Source: an uncultured Actinomycetes bacterium (GTDB lineage Bacteria > Actinomycetota > Actinomycetes > Mycobacteriales > Mycobacteriaceae). From it: a DNA stretch of 22,307 nucleotides. The notes below the pieces were generated by a model, which saw only the letters and a list, made by a program, of their open reading frames with translations, ran no database searches and was not told the DNA's origin. Within the stretch, counting starts at the first letter, position 1, and every line of letters begins with the position of its first letter. Below, in pieces: positions 15,443 to 21,533 of this stretch. The stretch is taken from contig CAIWCQ010000265.1 in NCBI GenBank assembly GCA_903911165.1, positions 1-22,307 of the forward strand. Direction: 5' to 3'. The position numbers were made by a program, and so were the translations under genes.

Positions 15443-15449
15443 CGCGTAG
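15440..15449. promoter_or_regulatory. Palindrome CTACGCGTAG between divergent promoters, possible operator
   Basis: This is a perfect 10-bp inverted repeat. It overlaps the minus-strand -10 (15437-15442) and the plus-strand -10 candidate TAGGCT (15447-15452), so one bound protein could affect both genes. The TAGNNNCTA-like symmetry could also simply arise from two facing -10 elements. Confidence 0.35.
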
Positions 15450-15452
15450 GCT
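15447..15452 (+). promoter_or_regulatory. -10 candidate TAGGCT for the small secreted protein gene
   Basis: TAGGCT would place the transcript start near 15459, leaving a very short leader that still holds a strong Shine-Dalgarno sequence (GGAGGT, about 15459-15464) before ATG 15470. Confidence 0.4.
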
Positions 15453-15469
15453 TGACGGGGAGGTAAACG

Positions 15470-15736
15470 ATGCGGGCCACCCGACTGCAGCAAATCCTGG
15501 TTCAAGCGGCATGCTTCGGCACGCTCGCGGTGTCCGGTGCTGTGCTCGCCCCCGTGGCCGGCGCGCAGGGGTGCGCGCCGGGTTTCATCGCCAACCCCTA
15601 CAACGGTCAGTGCCTCGCGCCGGTCAGCACCCCGGTGATCAACGGCATTCCCTGCGTGCCGAGCAACATCGGCCTCTGCAGTTCGTTCGCGCAGAACCAG
15701 CAGCCGCCGCAGCGTCCACAGTCTTCGTTGGGCTGA
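15470..15736 (+). CDS. Small exported four-cysteine protein, unknown function
   Basis: This 88-residue protein has a signal peptide (about residues 1-33, cleavage near VAGA-QG), leaving a mature peptide of about 55 residues. The mature part has exactly four cysteines (GCAPG, GQCLAP, IPCVP, GLCSS), suggesting two disulfides. It contains PGFIANPYNGQC and ends in a glutamine/proline-rich tail. The ATG at 15470 has a near-perfect Shine-Dalgarno sequence (GGGGAGGT at 15457-15464, five bases away), which makes it one of the few clearly leadered genes here. It is divergent from a membrane-protein gene across a 40-base promoter region. The spacing and small size suggest a secreted peptide or wall protein; no function is recognised. 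Confidence 0.8.
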   Translation: MRATRLQQILVQAACFGTLAVSGAVLAPVAGAQGCAPGFIANPYNGQCLAPVSTPVINGIPCVPSNIGLCSSFAQNQQPPQRPQSSLG

Positions 15737-15754
15737 CGTCTTCGTTGGGCTGAC
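15721..15754. repeat. 17-bp perfect tandem duplication across a stop codon
   Basis: GTCTTCGTTGGGCTGAC occurs at 15721-15737 and again at 15738-15754. The first copy encodes the last residues and stop (15734-15736) of the small secreted protein. A partial third match begins at 15755. Confidence 0.9.
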
Positions 15755-15768
15755 GTCTTCCGCTGGGG

Positions 15769-16548
15769 TTAGGTGCGCGAGAGCGTCCTGGTCAGCAACC
15801 GGGTAGCCCAGTTCGGTGACACCTGAGACAGAGCGGCCAGCACTCTGGTCTGTCCGCCCACCGGGTAGTGCACCCGCGACGGCCACTTCCGCTCCGGGTG
15901 GGTGGCCTGGTAGATGGCCGCGGCGACGTCCTCGGCGTCGAGGTGCACTCCCAGCGACTTCGTACTGCCGGTCTCGACCCCGTCCACCATGGCGGTTGCG
16001 ACGAACAGCGGCCACATCGCGATCACCCGGATCCCGTAGCGGCGCCATTCGATCTCCAGGGCCTCGGTGAGTCCCCGCACACCGAACTTGCTCGCCGAGT
16101 AGGTGGCGAGTTCGGGCTGGCCGTAGATGGCCGATGCCGAACACAGGTTGACCACCTGGGACCGCGGCGTATTCCGCAGAAACGGAAACGCCGTGTGCAT
16201 GCCCGCCAGCGTTCCGTAGACGTTGATGTCGATGATTTTGCGCTGGGTCGCCAGCGGAATCTCCTCGAACCGTCCGCTGCTGAGCACGCCGGCGTTGTTG
16301 ACCAGAATGTCCAGCCGTCGTGAGCTTCCGGTGAACGCCTCGAGTTCTCGGGCCCAGGCGGCGGCGTCGGTGACGTCGAGCGTCCCGGTCACCACCTCGG
16401 CACCACCGATCTCGTCGCGAAGCGTCTGCAGTCCGGCGCTGTCAATGTCGTAGGCGCCGACCCGATAACCATGCCGCGCGAACGTCAACGCGATGGCGCG
16501 GCCAATCCCGGCGGCGGCCCCGGTGATGAAAACTGAGGGTGGTTCCAT
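15769..16548 (-). CDS. Classical SDR family oxidoreductase
   Basis: This 259-residue NAD(P)-binding enzyme has TGAAAGIGR near the N-terminus, an acidic residue after beta-2 (YDIDSAG) suggesting NAD preference, NNAG at about 84-87 and catalytic Ser137, Tyr150 and Lys154 (YSASK). PLFVATAM follows, with an extended C-terminal basic helix ending TRLLTRTLSRT. The long C-terminus and missing final GG-motif resemble SDRs acting on lipid or retinol-like substrates rather than FabG. The ATG at 16548 has a leaderless TAGGTT promoter, so it can be made independently, although the ligase gene ends only 20 bases upstream on the same strand. The substrate is unknown. Confidence 0.9.
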   Translation of the reverse strand: MEPPSVFITGAAAGIGRAIALTFARHGYRVGAYDIDSAGLQTLRDEIGGAEVVTGTLDVTDAAAWARELEAFTGSSRRLDILVNNAGVLSSGRFEEIPLATQRKIIDINVYGTLAGMHTAFPFLRNTPRSQVVNLCSASAIYGQPELATYSASKFGVRGLTEALEIEWRRYGIRVIAMWPLFVATAMVDGVETGSTKSLGVHLDAEDVAAAIYQATHPERKWPSRVHYPVGGQTRVLAALSQVSPNWATRLLTRTLSRT

Positions 16549-16554
16549 CCGACC

Positions 16555-16560
16555 AACCTA
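16555..16560 (-). promoter_or_regulatory. -10 hexamer TAGGTT, leaderless promoter for the SDR gene
   Basis: Minus-strand TAGGTT, six bases, then ATG at 16548, within the 20-base gap after the ligase stop. Confidence 0.5.
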
Positions 16561-16568
16561 ATCCCGGC

Positions 16569-18491
16569 TCACCATCGGTGCGCCCGGCCCTGTGCTCGGT
16601 ACCAGTCGATCAGCCCGGGGTTGTCGATCGCGCGCGGGTCCAGGGATACGTCCCCGTGGCCAGCCATGATCGCGGTGAGGGGCACCTCGAGTTTCTTGCC
16701 GGTGCGGGTGTGCGGGATGCCGGGGGCGGCGATGACGTCGTCGGGCACGTGGCGTGGCGAGAGCCGGGTGCGGATCCGGGTGCGGATGGACTCGACCAGC
16801 GTGTCATCGAGATCAGTGCCCGCGGCCAGGGTCACGAACATCGGCATCCAGTAGGCGCCGCCGGGGCCGTCGATTCCCAGCACGATGGACTCCGTCACGA
16901 CGTCGATCGCCTCGACCACCTCGTAGATGTCCGCTGAGCCCATCCGGATGCCGTGCCGGTTGAGAGTGGCGTCGCTGCGACCGTGGACCACGACCGAACC
17001 GCGATCGGTCACGGTCACCCAGTCGCCGTGACGCCACACTCCCGGAGCCGGGCCGTCGGCCCAGTGGTGATCGAAATAGGCTGCGCGGTAACGGGATCCA
17101 TCCGGGTCGTTGGCGAATGCCACCGGCATGGAGGGCATCGGCGCGGTGATCACCATCTCGCCCACCTCGCCGGTCAGCGCCCGGCGCTGCGGCGACCAAC
17201 TGTGCAGGGCGACGCCCAGATAGCGGGTCGCCAGTTCGCCCGGGGCGGCCGGGACGCCGGCGGTCCCCCCGGCGAACGCAGTCACCACGTCCGTCCCCCC
17301 GCTGATCGAGGACACCTCGATATCGCCGCCGACTTCGGCCTTGACCCACTCGAACAGATCGCCCGGCAGCGGTGAGCCCGTGCTTCCCAGGGTCCGTAAC
17401 CGGCTCAGGTCATGGCTGACGCCGGGGTGAAGACCTGCCTTGCGAGAGGCCAGCAGGTGACCCGGGCTGGTTCCGAAGTAGGTGACCCGCTCCGATTCGA
17501 GGAGCGCCCAGAGCCGATCGGTGTCGGGAAACATCGGATGCCCGCTGTAACAGATCACCCGCGCACCGCACAGCAGTCCCGCGATCCGGAAGTTCCACAT
17601 CATCCAACTCAGCGCGGTCTGCCAGAAGAACACGTCATCCGCGCCGAGATTGGCGTGCAGCGCGGCGGCCTTGAGGTGTTCGAGAACCACGCCGCCGTGG
17701 CCGTGCACGATTCCCTTGGGTGCGCCGGTGGTACCGGAGGTGAACAACACCCACAGCGGGTGATCGAAGGCCACCGGCGTGACATCGACGGCCCGCGGGT
17801 CGGCGACGAGGCCGCGATAGCGCTCACCGTCGATGAGCAGCAGGTGCGGTTCGCCCGGCAGCAGTCTCATGAGTTCGACGGTGTCCGACCGCTTGTCGAT
17901 CCAGTGCCCGTTGAACTGGTAACCGTCGCAGCTGAACACGACCTTCGGCGCCAGTTGGCCTAGGCGGGTCGCCGCGCCCTGGGGCGCGTAGTCCTGACCG
18001 CAGCCGGACCACACCGCTCCGAGGGCGGCGGTGGCCAGGAACGCCACCATCGCGTCGGCCACGTCGGGCAGGTAGGCGCCGACGTGGTCACCCGGGCCCA
18101 CCCCCAGTCTGCGCAACTCGGCGGCGACTGCACCGATTCGACCAGGCAACTCCGGCCAGTCGATCTGGGTTCGGTCACCGGCCTCGTCGATGCCGATGAT
18201 GGCCGGACCGGTGCGGTCGCGGTGCCGCAGCACGGACTCGACGTAGTTGAGGGTGACGCCGGGAAACCATCGGGCACCGGGCATCGTCGGCTCGGCGAGC
18301 ACGCCCGCGTCGCCGTCGGAGGGCCCGGTGTCGGAGTGAATGTCGAAGTAGTTCCACACCGCTCGCCAGAACCGCGCCGGGTGGTCCACCGACCACTGCC
18401 ACAGCGTGGCGTAATCACGGGGTGCGGCAACGGCGTCGGCGAACCGGTGCCACTGCGGGGCGGCGTCTTCGTTTACTTCGCTGGCGCTCAC
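16569..18491 (-). CDS. Acetoacetate-CoA ligase (acetoacetyl-CoA synthetase-like)
   Basis: This ANL-superfamily adenylating enzyme is expected to form acetoacetyl-CoA from acetoacetate, ATP and CoA. The 640-residue product has the N-terminal FWRAVWNYFDIHSD and ARWFPGVTLNYVE segments typical of acetoacetyl-CoA synthetases. The P-loop core is FTSGTTGAPKGIVHGHGG (about 250-267), followed by TALSWMMWNF, SISGGTDVV and HGRSDATLNRHGIRMGSADIY. The C-terminal catalytic lysine lies in HTRTGKKLEVPL (Lys599 or 600). The ACS-like length and the WMMWN motif favour acetoacetyl- over acetyl-CoA synthetase. The GTG at 18491 gives a normal N-terminus; a weak GATAGT lies five bases upstream. It is 16 bases downstream of a Mam-like gene on the same strand and 20 bases upstream of an SDR gene. 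Confidence 0.92.
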   Translation of the reverse strand: MSASEVNEDAAPQWHRFADAVAAPRDYATLWQWSVDHPARFWRAVWNYFDIHSDTGPSDGDAGVLAEPTMPGARWFPGVTLNYVESVLRHRDRTGPAIIGIDEAGDRTQIDWPELPGRIGAVAAELRRLGVGPGDHVGAYLPDVADAMVAFLATAALGAVWSGCGQDYAPQGAATRLGQLAPKVVFSCDGYQFNGHWIDKRSDTVELMRLLPGEPHLLLIDGERYRGLVADPRAVDVTPVAFDHPLWVLFTSGTTGAPKGIVHGHGGVVLEHLKAAALHANLGADDVFFWQTALSWMMWNFRIAGLLCGARVICYSGHPMFPDTDRLWALLESERVTYFGTSPGHLLASRKAGLHPGVSHDLSRLRTLGSTGSPLPGDLFEWVKAEVGGDIEVSSISGGTDVVTAFAGGTAGVPAAPGELATRYLGVALHSWSPQRRALTGEVGEMVITAPMPSMPVAFANDPDGSRYRAAYFDHHWADGPAPGVWRHGDWVTVTDRGSVVVHGRSDATLNRHGIRMGSADIYEVVEAIDVVTESIVLGIDGPGGAYWMPMFVTLAAGTDLDDTLVESIRTRIRTRLSPRHVPDDVIAAPGIPHTRTGKKLEVPLTAIMAGHGDVSLDPRAIDNPGLIDWYRAQGRAHRW

Positions 18492-18507
18492 GCGGAACTA
18501 TCGGCGC

Positions 18508-19215
18508 TCAGACGAACTCGACGTCGGACATCTTGATCTGATCGCCGTCGCGTTCCAGAGTCAGGAGCACCCGCCACACCTGCGGTTGCTGTTGCTCCTT
18601 GGGGGCTTGTCTGCCTTCGCGTCGCGACGTCGCCGACACCATAACGACGGCGAACTCGTCGGTCATCGAATCCAGTTCCACTGCCGCATCGTTGATCGTC
18701 GCCGTGGTGACGATCTTCTCGTCCTGCAGAGCTTTGACGAACTCGTCGGCGGTTTCGTCGAAGTTGGCCCGGAACTTCCCGGTGGAGTTGTCCAGCACGC
18801 GTTGCACGCTCTCCTGTGCCCGGGTGTAGTCCATCGACATCAGGTTGATCACGTCCTGGCGTGCCGCCGCAGTGAACTCGGCGGCGCGACGGCGCATGTC
18901 GGCGGCCGTCTGGTGCTGCCAGACCATGTATCCGGTTGCGCCCAGCAAGCCCGCCGTCAGCAGTGTCGTGACGGCGACGGTGACCGTTCGCAGCAGTCCG
19001 CCCGGGGGCGGGGCCGGTGGCATCGGCGGCGCCGGCGTGGCCGGGATGTCGCTGGCCGGTTCGTCGGCGACGTCGGTGGCGTCGAGTTGGCGGCGTAACT
19101 CCGCGGCCCGGGCGTGTGCGGCGTCGGCGCGGGCCTCGGCGGCCAGGGCTTCTGCCTCGGCTTCCCGGGCGAGTTCGTCGCCGGTTCCCAACGGGTCAGG
19201 ACCATTGGTCGGCAA
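18508..19215 (-). CDS. Mce-associated (Mam-like) membrane protein
   Basis: The 235-residue product has an alanine/glutamate-rich N-terminal coiled-coil-like stretch (about residues 13-45), a proline-rich linker, one transmembrane helix (about 73-98) and an extracytoplasmic NTF2-like domain. That domain has RRRAAEFTAAARQDVINLMSMDY, DNSTGKFRANFDE and the family-typical ending QIKMSDVEFV. Mam-type proteins are accessory subunits that stabilise Mce lipid importers; M. tuberculosis OmamA shows this for orphans outside mce operons. No mce or yrbE gene lies nearby. The TTG at 19215 was chosen because GAGGAGG (complement 19220-19226) lies four bases upstream and no better start exists in frame. It may be co-transcribed with the ligase gene. 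Confidence 0.85.
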   Translation of the reverse strand: MPTNGPDPLGTGDELAREAEAEALAAEARADAAHARAAELRRQLDATDVADEPASDIPATPAPPMPPAPPPGGLLRTVTVAVTTLLTAGLLGATGYMVWQHQTAADMRRRAAEFTAAARQDVINLMSMDYTRAQESVQRVLDNSTGKFRANFDETADEFVKALQDEKIVTTATINDAAVELDSMTDEFAVVMVSATSRREGRQAPKEQQQPQVWRVLLTLERDGDQIKMSDVEFV

Positions 19216-19276
19216 GAGACCTCCTCATCGGCCGGATCTTCGGGCCGGACTGGTGCTGATATGCGACAGTAAGCGT

Positions 19277-19648
19277 GTGCGAATGACCGTAGCCGCTGTC
19301 GCCCTGCTGATGGTCGGCGGATTGCTCACGCCGGCCGCGGCCCAGGCCGCGGAGTGCAACGACCCGTTCTGCACGCCCGGGATCAAGGGCGGGGTGGCAC
19401 TGGGGGCGCAGTGCGGTGACACCGGCTACTACGTTTTTGGAACTACTTTTTGGGGTCGGCTGGTGTTCTGCGGATCCCCTCGGCGCTACGAACCGCGCTA
19501 CTGGCTCTCCCCACCCATGATGGGCGTGCGGGAACTCAACTCCAGTTGCTCGGCGAATGAGAACGCTGTCGCCCAAGCCCCAGACGGACTGTTTTTGACC
19601 TGCGCGTTTGAGAACAATCAGGCGATCTGGGTTCGCGGCGACGCCTGA
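19277..19648 (+). CDS. Exported six-cysteine protein, unknown function
   Basis: This 123-residue exported protein has a signal peptide (VRMTVAAVALLMVGGLLTPA, cleavage near AQA-AE) and a mature part of about 98 residues with six cysteines (ECND, PFCTPG, AQCGD, VFCGS, SSCSA, LTCAF), enough for three disulfides. The stretch CTPGIKGGVALGAQC, GYYVFGTTFWGRLVFC and PPMMGVREL looks like a conserved family found only in mycobacteria, but I cannot name it. The start is the GTG at 19277 or the ATG at 19283; a weak -10 (GACAGT) ends six bases before the GTG. It is divergent from the Mam gene at 19215 and its stop abuts that of the next gene (TGATCA at 19646-19651). Confidence 0.78.
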   Translation: MRMTVAAVALLMVGGLLTPAAAQAAECNDPFCTPGIKGGVALGAQCGDTGYYVFGTTFWGRLVFCGSPRRYEPRYWLSPPMMGVRELNSSCSANENAVAQAPDGLFLTCAFENNQAIWVRGDA

Positions 19649-20089
19649 TCACCACTGCCGAAGCGAGCACAGCGCGCCCTTGGGGCCGGAGTTCGTGCTG
19701 ACCACCGTGCCGTCGACGGCCAGGGTGCAGTGGAAATTCGGTGGGTTCGGGGACCGTTCGCTGGTAGCCAGCACCATCGCCCAGTACTGCGGATTGGCCA
19801 GTCGGACGTTGAGAACCCACGGTTTATCGGGTCCCAGGTCGGCTTCGACGTTGGGGCTGAACAGGTACGGATTGTGGCTGTAGTCGGCGAAGTTCGCAGG
19901 TTCGAAGTCGCGGTAGTAGATCTCGGCGAAGAACGGCGTCTCCGTGTAAACGGTGTAGGTGACGTCGTGGAGCACCGGATCCTCGGCCGCGGCCGGGGTC
20001 GCCCCGACAAGCCCGGCGGCGACGACCGCCAGTGGCACGCCGAACCGACTCCGCCGCATCCGACTCCGCCGCATCCGACTCGATTGCAT
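19649..20089 (-). CDS. Exported protein, MmpS-like beta-sandwich candidate
   Basis: The 146-residue product has a very basic n-region made of RMRRS repeats and a hydrophobic core (GVPLAVVAAGLVGA) cleaved near AAA-ED. The mature domain of about 115 residues is rich in alternating hydrophobic residues: VTYTVYTETPFFAEIYYRD, PWVLNVRLANPQYWAMVLAT, FHCTLAVDGTVVST and a final CSLRQW. Two cysteines (FHCTL, ALCSL) in the last third, the VxYxV start and the CxxxVDGxVV pattern resemble the soluble domain of MmpS proteins, but it has a signal peptide instead of an anchor; this is a tentative fold guess. The start could be the ATG at 20089 (chosen), the GTG at 20107 or a later ATG within the repeat. Confidence 0.75.
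   Translation of the reverse strand: MQSSRMRRSRMRRSRFGVPLAVVAAGLVGATPAAAEDPVLHDVTYTVYTETPFFAEIYYRDFEPANFADYSHNPYLFSPNVEADLGPDKPWVLNVRLANPQYWAMVLATSERSPNPPNFHCTLAVDGTVVSTNSGPKGALCSLRQW
20046..20075. repeat. 15-bp perfect tandem repeat in a signal-peptide region
   Basis: CGACTCCGCCGCATC occurs at 20046-20060 and 20061-20075, with a further partial copy at 20076-20081. On the minus strand it encodes RMRRS units in the n-region of the exported protein, and each unit carries a possible ATG start. Confidence 0.9.
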
Positions 20090-20141
20090 GATGTGAGAGT
20101 TTGGCACGACACCTGCGACCGGGACGTGTGTTTGGGCCGTC

Positions 20142-20147
20142 TAAGAT
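20142..20147 (+). promoter_or_regulatory. -10 candidate TAAGAT for the Mam-Mam-SDR operon
   Basis: TAAGAT lies 34 bases before the GTG at 20182, giving a leader of about 28 bases that contains a GGGAAGG Shine-Dalgarno-like sequence (about 20165-20171). No convincing -35 is seen. Confidence 0.4.
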
Positions 20148-20181
20148 CGTTTTCTTCGGCGTCCGGGAAGGTTTATCGGCT

Positions 20182-20862
20182 GTGACCTCTGAACGTCCGG
20201 ACGTCGATGTACCCGCCCGGGTGGCGGACGTGATCGTCGAACTCGCCGAGGCCGAGGCCGCCGAGGCCGATGCTCGCGCCGAGGCGGCCGTCGCCAAGGC
20301 CAGGGCCGTCCGATTGCGAGGTCGCAGCGGCGAAGACGCTGGGGAATCCGCCCGGGAAATCCGGCCCCCTCGTGGGCTGTCCCGGTGGCGCGCGGTGGCG
20401 TTGGCAGCCGCCGCCGTGGTGATCGGCGCGCTCCTGGCGCTGACCGGCCTCATGGTGGTCAAGCACAACGAGGCCGCCGCGAATCGCGCCCAGGACCGGG
20501 AATTCCTCGAGGCTGCCAGCGAGGGCATCGTGGCGTTGCTCTCCATCGACCATGGCCGAGCCGAGGCCGATGTGCAGCGAATCCTTGACCTGTCCATCGG
20601 TGCGTTCCGTGACGATTTCGCCAGCCGCGCAGGCGATTTCATCACGACGGCACAAAAAGGGAAGGCCGTCACCAAGGGTGCCGTCACCGCCGCCGCGCTG
20701 GAATCAGCCGGTGACGACAATGCCGTGGTTCTGGTGGCAGCGACCTCTCAAGTGACCAACGTCAGCGGCGCCCGAGACGACCCCCGGCCATGGCGGATGA
20801 GTGTGACCGTGAGCCGTGACGAGGACCAGTGGAAGATGTCAAATGTGGAGTTTGTCCCGTGA
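20182..20862 (+). CDS. Mce-associated (Mam-like) membrane protein
   Basis: The 226-residue product repeats the layout of the minus-strand Mam-like protein. It has an alanine/glutamate-rich helix (about residues 13-45), a transmembrane helix (about 69-93) and an outer domain with NRAQDREFLEAASEGIVALLSIDHGRAEADVQRILDLS-type sequence. DDNAVVLVAATSQVTN follows, and the end is DQWKMSNVEFVP. The closing K-M-S-N-V-E-F-V matches K-M-S-D-V-E-F-V of the gene at 19215, so the two are probably paralogues. The GTG at 20182 was chosen because it starts just before the helical region and gives a typical length; codons upstream in frame lie in the promoter region. It overlaps the next Mam gene by four bases (GTGA). 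Paired Mam genes also occur in M. tuberculosis (Rv1362c/Rv1363c). Confidence 0.85.
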   Translation: MTSERPDVDVPARVADVIVELAEAEAAEADARAEAAVAKARAVRLRGRSGEDAGESAREIRPPRGLSRWRAVALAAAAVVIGALLALTGLMVVKHNEAAANRAQDREFLEAASEGIVALLSIDHGRAEADVQRILDLSIGAFRDDFASRAGDFITTAQKGKAVTKGAVTAAALESAGDDNAVVLVAATSQVTNVSGARDDPRPWRMSVTVSRDEDQWKMSNVEFVP

Positions 20863-21506
20863 GTACCAGCGAGCACCCCGAGGCGGTCCTCGACGAGACG
20901 GCGGCTGATGCTGCCGTCTCCGATTTCGAGGCCTCCGATTTCGAGGCCTCCGATGTTGAGGCCTCCGATGTTGAGGTCACCGATGTTGAGGCCCCCGAGC
21001 CTCCACCGGGACCGTCCGGGCGCCGCTGGCGACTCTCGGTCGTGCTGCCGGCCGCGCTGCTCGCGGCCGCGGCGATTGCCGCGGCTTCGGTTTTCTGGTT
21101 CTTGTTCCGGCCCGACCAGTTGACGAACGTTGACGCCCAGCAGCAGGTGATCGCCGCCGCCAAGGAGGGCACCGAGGCGGTGCTCTCGTACTCCCCGGAG
21201 AACCTCGACCAGAGCCTGGCCACCGCCAAATCGCACTTGACCGGCGGTTTCCTCGACGAGTACAGCACGTTTACCGACGATGTGGTCCGGCCTGCGGTCT
21301 CCCAGCGGGGCGTGAAAACCGAGGCGAACGTCGCCCGGGCGGCGGTTTCCCAGATGGATCCGGGGCGAGCGCAAGTGCTTGTCTTCGTCAATCAGGTGAC
21401 CACCAGTAGGGAGCGGCCGTCACCCGCGCTAGCCACCAGCAGCGTCATGGTGACCATGGTTCGCAGCGACGGCCGCTGGCTGATCTCTGAATTCAAACCC
21501 GTCTAG
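20859..21506 (+). CDS. Mce-associated (Mam-like) membrane protein with acidic repeat N-terminus
   Basis: The 215-residue product starts with an acidic N-terminal tail containing five five-residue repeats of the type SDVEA (about residues 21-46). A proline-rich spacer and one transmembrane helix (about 59-83, ending FWFLF) follow, then an outer NTF2-like domain with DAQQQVIAAAKEGTEAVLSYSPENLDQSLATAKS, GGFLDEYSTFTDD and a C-terminus GRWLISEFKPV. This is the second Mam type (LSYSP...L, W-I-S-E-F) that typically pairs with the first, so the two products may form a heteromer. Start GTG at 20859 is coupled to the upstream stop by GTGA. The SDR gene follows after 27 bases with its own Shine-Dalgarno sequence. 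Confidence 0.87.
   Translation: MSTSEHPEAVLDETAADAAVSDFEASDFEASDVEASDVEVTDVEAPEPPPGPSGRRWRLSVVLPAALLAAAAIAAASVFWFLFRPDQLTNVDAQQQVIAAAKEGTEAVLSYSPENLDQSLATAKSHLTGGFLDEYSTFTDDVVRPAVSQRGVKTEANVARAAVSQMDPGRAQVLVFVNQVTTSRERPSPALATSSVMVTMVRSDGRWLISEFKPV
20922..20996. repeat. 15-bp tandem repeat, five copies, in-frame (coding)
   Basis: Units begin at 20922, 20937, 20952, 20967 and 20982. The first two are identical (GATTTCGAGGCCTCC) and the later ones carry GATGTTGAGG. They encode acidic D-F/V-E-A/V-S/T/P repeats in the cytosolic tail of the Mam-like protein. Confidence 0.92.
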
Positions 21507-21533
21507 GTTCGCTGAACCGGCAGGAGGAGGCCC

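Noticed and set aside
20922..20996. CRISPR array
   Set aside because: The repeats are 15 bp, directly adjacent without spacers, and lie in frame inside a coding region.
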